A stretch of 14,833 nucleotides of DNA, taken from assembly GCA_050943075.1 (NCBI GenBank), contig JBMNOM010000021.1, positions 1 to 14,833 on the forward strand, read 5' to 3'. A program made the translations under genes and the position numbers. Each line of letters starts with the position of its first letter. Positions within the stretch are counted from its first letter, which is position 1. The notes under the pieces were generated by a model. It did no database searches. It had not been told where the DNA came from and saw only the letters and a list, made by a program, of their open reading frames with translations. Positions 1 to 6,902 of the stretch are shown in pieces. Origin of the DNA: CAJKWP01 sp050943075. GTDB taxonomy: Bacteria; Bacillota; Clostridia; Christensenellales; UBA1242.

Positions 1-19
1 ATATATTAAATTAAATTTT

Positions 20-43
20 AATTAATTAATTTTTTAATTAATT
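20..43. terminator. AT-only hairpin, possible terminator of an upstream gene
   Basis: A 10-bp perfect stem (20-29 with 34-43) with a TTTT loop, made only of A and T, is followed by a T-rich stretch (50-58). It could end a + strand gene lying before the window. Such palindromes also arise by chance in very AT-rich DNA, so this is weak. The rest of 1-88 shows no gene. Confidence 0.25.
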
Positions 44-88
44 TTAATATTTTTTTTAGTTTATTAAACAACTTAAAAATAATATATA

Positions 89-117
89 TTGCAAGTTTCA
101 AGCATTTATGATAATAT
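89..117 (+). promoter_or_regulatory. Candidate sigma-A promoter for the HAD gene
   Basis: TTGCAA (89-94), a 17-base spacer, then TAATAT (112-117) preceded by TGA, which gives an extended -10. It lies about 40 bases before the start codon at 160, and an AAAGGGG ribosome site follows at 147-153. Confidence 0.55.
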
Positions 118-159
118 TAAATTGAGAAATAATTTTTTATTTAATTAAAGGGGAAATAA

Positions 160-993
160 ATGAAAAAAAACACAGTTGCTTTCATGTATGATTTTGATGA
201 AACACTTTCACACGGATATATGCAAGACCATGCTTTAATTCCGCTTCTTGGCTACAATGTTGGCGAGTTTTGGGCAGAAGTTAATCAGTATGGCAGAGAT
301 AATAATATGGACAACGTTTTGGCATATATGCACAAAATTGTTCAAGTTGCAAACGAGAAAAAAATTAAAATTGACAAAAAAGTGATGTTTAATCTTGCAA
401 AAGGCATTCATTATTTTGATGGCGTTTTGGAATGGTTTGACAGAATTAATGAATTTGGCAAACAATTAAATTTGAACATTGAACACTACATTATTTCAAG
501 CGGTATGAAAGAAATTATTGAAGGAACAGAAATCTATTCCAAGTTTAAAAACATTTTTGCGTGCAGTTATGTTTACGACAAAGAAGGCAACCCAATTTGG
601 CCATGTCAAGCGGTTAACTATACAAACAAAACACAATATTTGTTTAGAATTAGAAAAAACCAAATGGACGATCTTAATAACACAGTTGGGGTTAACGAAC
701 TTATTGAAGAAGAAGAAAAGTTGCCATATAAAAACATGTTTTACTTTGGCGATGGAATGACAGACATTCCTTGTATGAAACTTTTAAAACAAAAAGGCGG
801 AAACTCATTTGCAGTTTACAGCCCAATCAGTCAAAAAGCAAAAAACACAGCAATCAAACTTTATAAAGACAAAAGGGTTAACTATTTTGCTCCAGCAGAT
901 TACACAGAAAACTCAAAACTTGACAAAATTGTTAAAAGCCTTTTAATCAAACTTTCAGAAGATTTTAAAATTGCAAACGAAGTGAATAATTAA
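160..993 (+). CDS. HAD-superfamily phosphatase, phosphoserine-phosphatase-like
   Basis: This 277-residue soluble protein has the haloacid dehalogenase signature. Motif I is DFDETL at residues 11-16, with Asp11 the expected nucleophile and Asp13 the acid/base. Motif II is ISSG around 112-115, and motif IV is GDGMTDIP at 197-204, which binds Mg. The roughly 80 residues after motif I form a helical cap, as in phosphoserine-phosphatase-like members. The expected reaction is phosphate monoester hydrolysis in the cytoplasm; the substrate cannot be read from the sequence. The start is fixed by AAAGGGG seven bases upstream. The gene has its own promoter and is probably monocistronic, since a consensus promoter precedes the next gene. 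Confidence 0.85.
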   Translation: MKKNTVAFMYDFDETLSHGYMQDHALIPLLGYNVGEFWAEVNQYGRDNNMDNVLAYMHKIVQVANEKKIKIDKKVMFNLAKGIHYFDGVLEWFDRINEFGKQLNLNIEHYIISSGMKEIIEGTEIYSKFKNIFACSYVYDKEGNPIWPCQAVNYTNKTQYLFRIRKNQMDDLNNTVGVNELIEEEEKLPYKNMFYFGDGMTDIPCMKLLKQKGGNSFAVYSPISQKAKNTAIKLYKDKRVNYFAPADYTENSKLDKIVKSLLIKLSEDFKIANEVNN

Positions 994-1013
994 TTTAGTT
1001 TTTTTTAATATGT

Positions 1014-1042
1014 TTGACATTTTAAAATTGCAGTAATATAAT
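1014..1042 (+). promoter_or_regulatory. Perfect-consensus sigma-A promoter
   Basis: TTGACA (1014-1019), exactly 17 bases, then TATAAT (1037-1042). Both hexamers and the spacer match the housekeeping consensus exactly. Transcription should begin near 1049-1050, about 36 bases before the start codon of the PH-domain gene. Confidence 0.85.
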
Positions 1043-1085
1043 TAAGGTATAAATTTTCTCACACAGCAAAATGGAGGGTTATAAA

Positions 1086-1469
1086 ATGGCAAAACATTCA
1101 AAAGGCGAAGCAGTTAATGTTATCTGGGCAGACAGAAGAAGATATTGGGGAATGCCAATTTCTTTTACACGTTATTCAGTTGTTGAAAAACCAGATGCAT
1201 GGGTTAAAATTTTTTATGACAAAGGGCTTTTGTCAACAATTCATGAAGAAGTTCATGCATACAGAATTTTTGATATTTCCATCAGACAATCATTAGGCGA
1301 CAAAATTTTTGGTGTTGGCACAGTGATTTTGCATTGCAAAGACGCAAGCTCTCCATATCTTTACTTAATGAAGGTTAAAGACCCATTTAAAGTTAGAGAT
1401 ATCATTGCAGATGTTGTGGAAAGAGAAAGGGCGGAAAAAGGCTTCAGAATTGGAGAGTTCCACTCATAA
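1086..1469 (+). CDS. Small PH-domain (bPH) protein
   Basis: A 127-residue protein. The start at 1086 is preferred over the in-frame ATG at 1071, because the latter overlaps the strong site GGAGGG (1073-1078) that sits seven bases before 1086. The pattern (a charged N-terminus, beta strands around WVKIFYDKG, an E-rich turn before YRIFDISI, then GDKIFGVGTVIL and a terminal helix) fits the bacterial pleckstrin-homology fold of the YdbS/YdbT type. There are no membrane segments, unlike many family members, so it is probably a cytosolic or peripheral protein. Function is unknown. A consensus promoter and a terminator make it a strongly expressed single-gene unit. Confidence 0.7.
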   Translation: MAKHSKGEAVNVIWADRRRYWGMPISFTRYSVVEKPDAWVKIFYDKGLLSTIHEEVHAYRIFDISIRQSLGDKIFGVGTVILHCKDASSPYLYLMKVKDPFKVRDIIADVVERERAEKGFRIGEFHS

Positions 1470-1478
1470 TAATGAATT

Positions 1479-1510
1479 AAAAGAAAAGTTGATTTTAACT
1501 TTTCTTTTTT
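1479..1510 (+). terminator. Rho-independent terminator after the PH gene
   Basis: A 12-bp stem (1479-1490 with 1497-1508), loop GATTTT, followed by more T. It starts nine bases after the stop codon. Confidence 0.75.
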
Positions 1511-1554
1511 TAATTTTAAATCCTTTTTAACTAATCTTTTTGCATAAGAAATGT

Positions 1555-1583
1555 TTGCAAAGGGCGGCGGGTTTTAGTATAAT
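1555..1583 (+). promoter_or_regulatory. Sigma-A promoter for degV and the kinase-like gene
   Basis: TTGCAA (1555-1560), 17 bases, then TATAAT (1578-1583). The start codon at 1615 follows by about 30 bases, with AAGGAG at 1603-1608. Confidence 0.7.
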
Positions 1584-1614
1584 AAAATCAGTTTTACAAT
1601 CTAAGGAGAAAACA

Positions 1615-2481
1615 ATGAATTTTATTATCTCATCCGATTCATGTCTTGACGAATTTAAAGAGATTACTCATAAAGAACAAATTCATGTGATACCAATGAC
1701 GGTTATTACAGAGGAAGAAACATTTAAAGACGACTTTTCTTCACTTGAGCAATACGACAACTTCTATAAGGAAATTGGGGAAGGCAAAATTTTTAAAACA
1801 GCAAGTTTGAACAGCTTTGAACTTGAAGAGCATTTCACAAACCTTTTAAAACAAGATAAAGATATCATACACTTTTCATTAAGTTCTGGTTTAAGTGTCA
1901 CATATAATGTCACAAAAGAAGTGGCTGAAAGATTAAACCAAAACAACAACAGAAAAATTTATGTTGTGGACACATTGTCTGCAACACAAGGGCAAAATTT
2001 GCTTGTGAAATACGCAATTAAATTAAGAGATGAAAATGTGTTTCCACATGAGGCATACAACAAACTTGTGGAGGTCGTTAAACATCTTGACGTTGCGTTT
2101 TTTGTCACAGATTTTGATTGCTTGAAACGTGGCGGCAGAGTGAGTGGCGCGCAAGCAGTTGTGGGCAAACTTGTTGGAATTCGCCCAGTGCTTGATTTTG
2201 ACACTGTTGGTAAATTAAGAGTTGTTTCAAAAGTGATTGGCAACAAAAAAGCATTGGCTGCGTTATGCTCAAGGCTTGAAAATTACGACGAAGAAATGGG
2301 CTTACCATTTTTCATCACTCACACAGGCAATTTTGATGTTGCGCAAGAATTAACCGCAATGGTTAAAGAAAAATATCCAAATGCACCAATTTTGGAAAAA
2401 TATATTGGCCCAACAATTGGCTCTCACACTGGACAAGGTGCTTTGGGTCTTGTGTTTTTGGGTAAAGGAGAAAGAAAATAA
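1615..2481 (+). CDS. DegV family fatty-acid-binding protein
   Basis: This 288-residue protein begins with the family's IISSDSC strand, carries SLSSGLSVTYN (about 88-98), the VVDT-x-SATQG segment (about 107-115) and the late RGGRVSG...GIRPVL block that lines the lipid pocket. Length matches the family (about 280). DegV proteins such as FakB present bound fatty acids to FakA kinase for phosphorylation; whether this one does so is inference. An upstream in-frame ATG at 1540 exists, but AAGGAG six bases before 1615 and the promoter at 1555-1583 fix the start. It is translationally coupled to the next gene: its TAA shares one base with the next ATG. Confidence 0.9.
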   Translation: MNFIISSDSCLDEFKEITHKEQIHVIPMTVITEEETFKDDFSSLEQYDNFYKEIGEGKIFKTASLNSFELEEHFTNLLKQDKDIIHFSLSSGLSVTYNVTKEVAERLNQNNNRKIYVVDTLSATQGQNLLVKYAIKLRDENVFPHEAYNKLVEVVKHLDVAFFVTDFDCLKRGGRVSGAQAVVGKLVGIRPVLDFDTVGKLRVVSKVIGNKKALAALCSRLENYDEEMGLPFFITHTGNFDVAQELTAMVKEKYPNAPILEKYIGPTIGSHTGQGALGLVFLGKGERK

Positions 2482-2945
2482 TGAGAGATGATTTAATGAT
2501 TAAACGCAAAGGGGTAATTGTTTGCGGTTTCTTTGGAATTGGTAAATCATCTGTTAATAAGTTTAGGCCAGATGTCAGCTTTTACGACCTTGACGCAAAG
2601 CATTTCGTAAAACAACCTGGCTGGGAAAAAGTTTATGTTGAGTGTGCGCTTGCATTAAGAGAAAGATACGACATTGTTGCACTTAAAAGTTCAGACAAAG
2701 TTATGAATAGGCTTGCAGATTTAGACGAAGATTTCTTCTTAGTGTATCCAAACAGATATGCAAAAAGAGATTTCGTTGAAAGAGCAATTAAAAACGGCTA
2801 TTCAAGGGAATGGATTCAAAATTTCTTTGCCAAGTGGGATGAATACTTGGAAGAAGTTGAGCATGAAGAGCATGCAAACAAAATTGTTTTGCAAAATGGG
2901 GAATATCTCTCTGACATTGTGGATAGATTAATCCGCTTTAAGTAA
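2481..2945 (+). CDS. P-loop nucleotide kinase-like protein
   Basis: A 154-residue protein with a Walker A motif GFFGIGKSS at residues 16-24 close to the N-terminus, followed by a short beta strand ending FYDLDA (about 34-39) that could hold the second acidic residue. The size and the early P-loop resemble small adenylate/deoxynucleotide kinase-like ATPases often seen in Bacillota and phages. The substrate is unknown. The start overlaps the degV stop (TAATG), and AAAGGAG at 2464-2470 lies ten bases upstream; a second Met at residue 6 is less well placed. It is cotranscribed with degV. Confidence 0.65.
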   Translation: MRDDLMIKRKGVIVCGFFGIGKSSVNKFRPDVSFYDLDAKHFVKQPGWEKVYVECALALRERYDIVALKSSDKVMNRLADLDEDFFLVYPNRYAKRDFVERAIKNGYSREWIQNFFAKWDEYLEEVEHEEHANKIVLQNGEYLSDIVDRLIRFK

Positions 2946-2983
2946 AGGGTAATAAACTTTGATAATTAAAAACGAAAAAAAAT

Positions 2984-3017
2984 AAAACAAGCTGTCTCAA
3001 AAGCAGGTTGTTTTTTT
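2984..3017 (+). terminator. Terminator after the degV operon
   Basis: AAAACAA (2984-2990) pairs with TTGTTTT (3008-3014), with an inner CTG/CAG pairing interrupted by a G-G mismatch, and T run 3011-3017. It lies about 40 bases past the stop codon. From here to the tRNA at 3438 there is little coding signal. Confidence 0.6.
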
Positions 3018-3051
3018 AATTGATGAGTGGATAAAAAATTAAGGAATAAAA

Positions 3052-3144
3052 ATGAAATTGGGGGATATTAGAAAGAAGGCAGATACTAAAAAGGCGGCGG
3101 ATTTTGTTTTAAGAGTTTCAAAAACTAGGTTAAATGAGTTATAG
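3052..3144 (+). CDS. Possible 30-residue peptide or remnant of a gene
   Basis: An ATG preceded by AAGGA (3041-3045) opens a 30-codon frame with a basic, helical composition (IRKKAD, KKAADF, RVSKTR). It ends in TAG inside a 490-base stretch that is otherwise non-coding and littered with stops. It may be the surviving N-terminus of a decayed gene, a short peptide, or chance. I do not recognise a family. Confidence 0.25.
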   Translation: MKLGDIRKKADTKKAADFVLRVSKTRLNEL

Positions 3145-3378
3145 GGAAATATAAAATAGCGGGAACCTTTGTTTAAAATAGTGTTATAGGTGTCAAAAAA
3201 AGCGAAACAACAAAAAAAATAATAAGTAATCAGATTGAAGTTTTATGTTAAAGAGTTAAGGTTAAAGCGTGCAAACATAATAAAACACCTGTTAATGATA
3301 AGTTAAATAATATAAAATCTTAAATAGTGTTTACAAAATTTAAAACAAGAAAAAATGCAAAAAAAAGTTAAAAAAGCA

Positions 3379-3407
3379 TTGACACAAAAAAAATAATTTG
3401 CTATATT
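3379..3407 (+). promoter_or_regulatory. Promoter of tRNA-Asn
   Basis: TTGACA (3379-3384), 17 bases, then TATATT (3402-3407), 30 bases before the mature 5' end of the tRNA. A consensus -35 with optimal spacing suits a stable RNA gene. Confidence 0.8.
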
Positions 3408-3437
3408 AAGTGCAGTGCTAAAAACGCGCTAACATAA

Positions 3438-3512
3438 TCCTCAGTAGCTCAGTGGTAGAGCATCCGGCTGTTAACCGGCAGGTCGTAGGTTCGAGCCCTA
3501 CCTGGGGAGCCA
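3438..3512 (+). tRNA. tRNA-Asn (anticodon GTT)
   Basis: A full cloverleaf with encoded CCA: acceptor TCCTCAG (3438-3444) pairs with CTGGGGA (3502-3508, one T-G pair), discriminator G and CCA at 3510-3512, D arm GCTC/GAGC, anticodon GTT at 3470-3472 in loop CTGTTAA, and T arm GTAGG-TTCGAGC-CCTAC. The outermost anticodon-stem pair (T with C) is not canonical. The minus strand across the tRNA is an open frame continuous with a serine recombinase remnant, which suggests the tRNA is the integration point of a mobile element. Confidence 0.95.
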
Positions 3513-4189
3513 AGTGAGCCGAATCCGAAAAGTATTTCAGATTCGGTTTTTTTGTTGCCAAAATTCAGATGGCTCTTAATTTCTGCGTCATTTAAGTCAA
3601 ACTCTTCGCCAACACTGTTTGTTCCATTGTAAATAACCACGCAATACTCATCGTAAACAAACACTTTATTCACAAACTGTTCAAGCAGTTTATAGCGGTT
3701 TTTATCTTTGGTGTAGTCTAGTTTTGAAAAATCGCTTAAGTATTTTTTAGCTTTTTCAACTGTCATTGGCTCAATCATTCTATTTTTAATTATTGCAATT
3801 TTGTTTTTAATTTCTGCTTTCTCGTCTTCCAGAGAAAGCAGTTTTTCTTTTGTTGTAGGTGTAATGATTCCTTGCTCTATTGCAGTAACTAAATTATTTA
3901 TTTTCTTAACAACATCTTTTTGATGATTTTCATAGTTATCAAGCTCAATGTTTTTGCCAAGTTCTTTGTTAAAACTATTTGTTATGTTTTTAGCAATTTC
4001 ATTTAAAACTGTTGGCTTAAAAACGTCTTTAATTGTTTTGTTTATTATAGTTGTTTCTAGTTTGTCTTTTGTTAAAATAGACTTATTACATTTATGTTTG
4101 CCGTTCTTTTTTCGGTTAGAGCATTTGTAGTATCTATATACCTGCCCAAGTCTGCTAACGCCACTGTCTGCAACAATAGGAGAGCCACA
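3449..4189 (-). pseudogene. Large serine recombinase, C-terminal remnant (5' truncated)
   Basis: The minus-strand frame is open from 4189 to a TGA inside the tRNA (3449-3451). Its first residues, CGSPIVADSG, then YRYYKCS and a CNKS, are the zinc beta-ribbon of large serine recombinases (Cys residues spaced as in the recombinase zinc-ribbon family). A Lys/Glu-rich coiled-coil follows, then the typical tail LLEQFVNKVFVYDEYCVVIY. The N-terminal catalytic resolvase domain and most of the recombinase domain are gone, so it cannot be active. The last residues (GSPGRARTYDLPVNSRMLYH) are simply the antisense of tRNA-Asn. Upstream the frame is cut by a stop at 4190-4192, where helicase sequence begins. 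Confidence 0.8.
3519..3553 (+). terminator. tRNA-Asn terminator
   Basis: CCGAATC (3519-3525) pairs with GATTCGG (3540-3546). A C-A mismatch and a further GAAA/TTTC pairing extend the stem around an AGTA loop. A run of seven T follows (3547-3553). Confidence 0.85.
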
Positions 4190-4404
4190 TCAATCAAATA
4201 GTTGCAGAAGTTAATCTGTTCTTCAGCGTTAGACTTTTTTTCTTTCAACACATTTAATCCATACTCTAAAACAGATGAGAAATGCTTAGACAAAATTTTA
4301 GGCAACCTATCACCATCAATCCTCTCTTTTTGAACTTGATAAACCTCTTCATCAATCCTTTCAAGTGAATTAACGACTAATTCTTCATACAACCCTAACT
4401 TCAT
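4190..4404 (-). pseudogene. DEAD/DEAH helicase N-terminal fragment (DUF3427-type)
   Basis: The start at 4404 has AAGGAG five bases upstream (4410-4415 on the other strand). The first about 70 residues (MKLGLYEELV, then ERIDGDRLPKILSKHF and INFCNYLID) look like the N-terminal region of large DEAD/DEAH helicases with a C-terminal DUF3427. No helicase motif is present: at about 4185-4190 the sequence switches to serine recombinase DNA read in the wrong frame, and translation would continue to a stop at 4072. It sits 42 bases after the Fic gene, likely in one transcript. Family naming is from recall of the N-terminal pattern and is moderate. Confidence 0.6.
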
Positions 4405-4446
4405 AATGGCTCCTTACATAATAATTTTTATCTATTTGAAACTTCT

Positions 4447-5382
4447 CTAAATCTCACTATAACATTTTTCTTTTAGAAACTGTTTTATTGAAGTTGTGTC
4501 AGTATTCTCATAGTAATTTAACAGCAGGGTTCGATATTCTTCTATTAGATCTGTTGGAATTGCAATTAGTCCTTTGGTTTGTGATATAAGCATATGGTTT
4601 GCATAAATCACAGCTGTTCTTTTATTCCCATCAATAAACACTTGTTTTTTTATTGTATATAATAGTAGCTCTATTGCCTTATCAACCGTTTCAAGTTTGG
4701 AATTAATTATCTCATCTAACTCTTCCTTAACAACACTTTCAATTGGTAGTTCTGGTTTCCATGTAGTGCCACCAATACTTACTGGCACTGTTCTTATTTT
4801 TCCTGCTGTATAATAAAAGCCTTTTAATACAAGATTGTTAATTTCACACAACAAAGCATAGTTCGTTTTGCTTGTTATAACATTTGCATTTAAAATAAAT
4901 TCCCAAGCATGTTTTAAGTTAATAATTTTCATAACATCATCTGGTGTCATATTATTAACTTTCCCACCTTCCAAGATGGTTTCTGTGTCCATATAGGTAG
5001 TGGCAATACCTTCAAGAATTGCTTGTTTATAAATAGTGTCTGCTAAATGTTTTCTGGCAAAATCTATGTTTATTTGAACTTTTTCACTTAACTGACTTTC
5101 TTTATAATTTAACTCTTTGAGATTTTTACTTATCTGCCTAATTTCTTTTTTTAGTTGTTTTGCTTCAAGGCTATTTTTAACGATCAAGTTGTAAAGTTCG
5201 TCAGAAAACTCACCCACATATTTTGTGTGCCTAATCCCATCATCTCTGTAATGAACATAGATATATTTGTTGCTATCAGTTTCACGAACTTCAATTGAGC
5301 CATAAATCAAACCTGCAAGTTTTTTTTCAAGTTTAACCTTACTATCAAGCAATCCGATTAATTCTATTTGGTTGTTTACCAT
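4447..5382 (-). CDS. Fic-domain protein with Gln in place of the catalytic His
   Basis: This 311-residue protein has an N-terminal segment with a YIYVHYRDDG hairpin, a coiled region (about 70-105), an inhibitory-helix-like AILEG (121-125), the Fic helix region with GGTTWKPELP (204-213) and the active loop QVFIDGNKR (247-255). The canonical loop is HxFx(D/E)GN(G/K)R; here the His that activates the target hydroxyl is Gln (codon CAA, one base from His). AMP transfer is therefore doubtful; I recall related Fic clades with QxFxDGNKR, so it may be a family trait rather than decay. The frame is intact. AAAGAGG lies six bases before the start. A 13-bp inverted repeat lies upstream. Confidence 0.85.
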   Translation of the reverse strand: MVNNQIELIGLLDSKVKLEKKLAGLIYGSIEVRETDSNKYIYVHYRDDGIRHTKYVGEFSDELYNLIVKNSLEAKQLKKEIRQISKNLKELNYKESQLSEKVQINIDFARKHLADTIYKQAILEGIATTYMDTETILEGGKVNNMTPDDVMKIINLKHAWEFILNANVITSKTNYALLCEINNLVLKGFYYTAGKIRTVPVSIGGTTWKPELPIESVVKEELDEIINSKLETVDKAIELLLYTIKKQVFIDGNKRTAVIYANHMLISQTKGLIAIPTDLIEEYRTLLLNYYENTDTTSIKQFLKEKCYSEI

Positions 5383-5428
5383 ATTAAACCTCTTTTATAA
5401 TTATTATCATATTATCACAATCAAACAA

Positions 5429-5477
5429 AAATGTGAAACATTTTACACTGTTTTATTGCATTTTGTTTCACATTTTG
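5429..5477. repeat. 13-bp inverted repeat upstream of the Fic gene
   Basis: AAAATGTGAAACA (5429-5441) and its exact reverse complement (5465-5477) are separated by 23 bases. It lies 47-95 bases before the Fic start, where that gene's promoter should be, so an operator is plausible. There is no T run, which argues against a terminator. The remainder of the 5383-5742 gap shows no gene. Confidence 0.55.
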
Positions 5478-5682
5478 AATTTTAATAATTTAAGTATATC
5501 TATTTAAAGCCTCAAATTACTGATCTTGAAGTTCTCTTACCTTAAACCTAAAAACTACCAAAAAAAATAAATAGCCCATTAATTTAGTACTAACCTTGTA
5601 AACAGAAAATAATGAAATGATAGCTGAATTAGTAAAAAAACTGAAGTAAACCCTCTATTATTAATCTTTTCACAAAATTGGA

Positions 5683-5712
5683 TTGTTATTAAAAACAAAA
5701 ATATGGTACTAT
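5683..5712 (+). promoter_or_regulatory. Candidate promoter for the nuclease fragment
   Basis: TTGTTA (5683-5688), 18 bases, TACTAT (5707-5712), about 30 bases before the ATG at 5743. Other AT-rich hexamers nearby could serve equally well. Confidence 0.4.
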
Positions 5713-5742
5713 TATATAAAGTAATGATAAGGAAAAAAAATA

Positions 5743-6219
5743 ATGAATAATTCCGAAAGCCAAAGCTCTATACTCGGGTTTAAGTTGCAAAGTTATTTCG
5801 CAACCCATTCTTTGCTTAAGTTTCAATCAGAGCAAAATAAAAAGTTTGAAAAAAAAGAAATTCTAAGTTCAGATATTACACTAGATACGTATTTTGCTAT
5901 AGAGTTCAAAGATGATTTTACAATAATGGATCTAGAGAAGAATACATACAACATCCAACAATTAAAAAGATATTCTTCTGACTTTAATATAAATTCAGCA
6001 GAAATTCAAAAAGCAATATGCAACTTTGCTGAAATTTTTTACGATCATGAAGGAAGAGACGGCATAAGGTTTAGTTTTTTAAGCACATCTGATTTTAAAA
6101 AGGAGTCATCAAGTTCTTTATTGGAAGAAGAAGATATAAAATATTTAAGAGAAAAAGATGAAACTTTTTTAAATATTTTAAATAATAAAAATTTTGACAT
6201 AAAGTGTTATGTTTTATGA
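5743..6219 (+). CDS. DUF4297/Cap4-like dsDNA nuclease, N-terminal domain only
   Basis: A 158-residue protein that starts with GFKLQSYFA (12-20), as in N-termini of DUF4297 nucleases (a GxxxQ helix). It continues with a beta unit containing E54 and DD57-58 in AIEFKDDF, and QLK (73-75), fitting the E/D...QxK pattern of PD-(D/E)xK nucleases. A helical NFAEIFY and an IRFSFLST strand follow. Family members with this domain (for example Cap4 effectors in anti-phage systems) are usually much longer, with a C-terminal sensor domain; here the frame simply ends, so it is probably a truncated defence gene. AAGGA lies nine bases before the start. No partner gene (such as a nucleotide cyclase) is next to it. 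Confidence 0.55.
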   Translation: MNNSESQSSILGFKLQSYFATHSLLKFQSEQNKKFEKKEILSSDITLDTYFAIEFKDDFTIMDLEKNTYNIQQLKRYSSDFNINSAEIQKAICNFAEIFYDHEGRDGIRFSFLSTSDFKKESSSSLLEEEDIKYLREKDETFLNILNNKNFDIKCYVL

Positions 6220-6350
6220 CAAAAATTGATGTTTTTTGACGTGTTTTTTTCAACCATTTTTTATCAAGCTTTTATATACACTTTTTTTGTTTTTGCAAAC
6301 ATACCACTTTATGTTAAAATTTTTATTTAAAGCAAATTGCACGGGTGAAT

Positions 6351-6377
6351 AAAAAAGACCACCTAAATAAAGTGGTC
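6351..6377 (-). terminator. Terminator of the small membrane protein gene
   Basis: GACCAC (6357-6362) pairs with GTGGTC (6372-6377). Read on the minus strand, the stem is followed by six T (6351-6356). The gene's stop codon (6363-6365) lies in the loop. Confidence 0.75.
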
Positions 6378-6602
6378 CGAAACTAAAAAACTGCCAAGGA
6401 TAACGAGCATTATCCACCATATCCAAAAAATAAAGCCAAATACTATTCCCGCTAATGACATAGTTCCCAATATATAAAATAATGCAAATTCATCAACTAA
6501 CCAATCTCGTAAATCATACGGATCCGTGTAAAGCCAATGGATAAAGCACACAAGTGCGAGAGCGATAATTGATACTATTAAAAGAATTATTTTTCCATCC
6601 AT
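6363..6602 (-). CDS. Small two- to three-helix membrane protein
   Basis: A 79-residue protein, no family recognised. A hydrophobic helix (about residues 4-23, ILLIVSIIALALVCFI) is followed by a short acidic loop with YTDPYDLRDW, then a long hydrophobic stretch (about 38-73) rich in Trp and Phe that can hold two helices. The ATG at 6600-6602 is preferred: GGGAG (6608-6612) stands just upstream, whereas starting four codons earlier would use TTG and overlap that site. It is monocistronic with its own terminator. Confidence 0.65.
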   Translation of the reverse strand: MDGKIILLIVSIIALALVCFIHWLYTDPYDLRDWLVDEFALFYILGTMSLAGIVFGFIFWIWWIMLVILGSFLVSDHFI

Positions 6603-6798
6603 ATTTTCTCCCAAGTAATATATAATAGTTTTTAAAAAGAATAAATAATAAATACAAACAACGAAGATGGCGCAGTCTTTTATTATTATGCCCGGAGGTG
6701 TGGGTATAGAGTATTAAGTGCACGCGAAAGAAAGAAATAATTGCGCAAAAAACTTTAAAAACGCAAAAATGCTGTTTTTTCCATCTTTGAGTGCTTTT

Positions 6799-6824
6799 AC
6801 CACTTTTTTATAATGAAAAGTGGT
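6799..6824. repeat. 9-bp hairpin in the intergenic region
   Basis: ACCACTTTT (6799-6807) pairs with AAAAGTGGT (6816-6824) around eight bases. No T run follows on either strand beyond the stem, so its role is unclear. It lies in the 380-base gap between the small membrane protein and the ywaF-like gene. Confidence 0.35.
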
Positions 6825-6873
6825 TATGATATTTACTTCAAACTTAAAGCATTATTATTTTTTTCAAAACTTA

Positions 6874-6902
6874 TTGCTTTTAATAGTATTTTTATGTAAA
6901 AT
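6874..6902 (+). promoter_or_regulatory. Candidate promoter for the YwaF-family gene
   Basis: TTGCTT (6874-6879), 17 bases, TAAAAT (6897-6902). It leaves an untranslated leader of about 75 bases before the ATG at 6984, in which I see no defined structure. Confidence 0.4.

Noticed and set aside
2984..3017. Insertion-sequence end (GCTGTCTCAAAA resembles some IS termini)
   Set aside because: No matching inverted copy, transposase or target duplication in the window; the position and T run fit a terminator.
3449..3540. Genuine protein tail GSPGRARTYDLPVNSRMLYH
   Set aside because: It is the antisense translation of tRNA-Asn, a common artefact, not a recombinase domain.
5429..5477. parS centromere site
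   Set aside because: Only half-sites TGTTTCAC are present, turned outward and 23 bases apart, not the contiguous 16-bp palindrome; no parA/parB is nearby.
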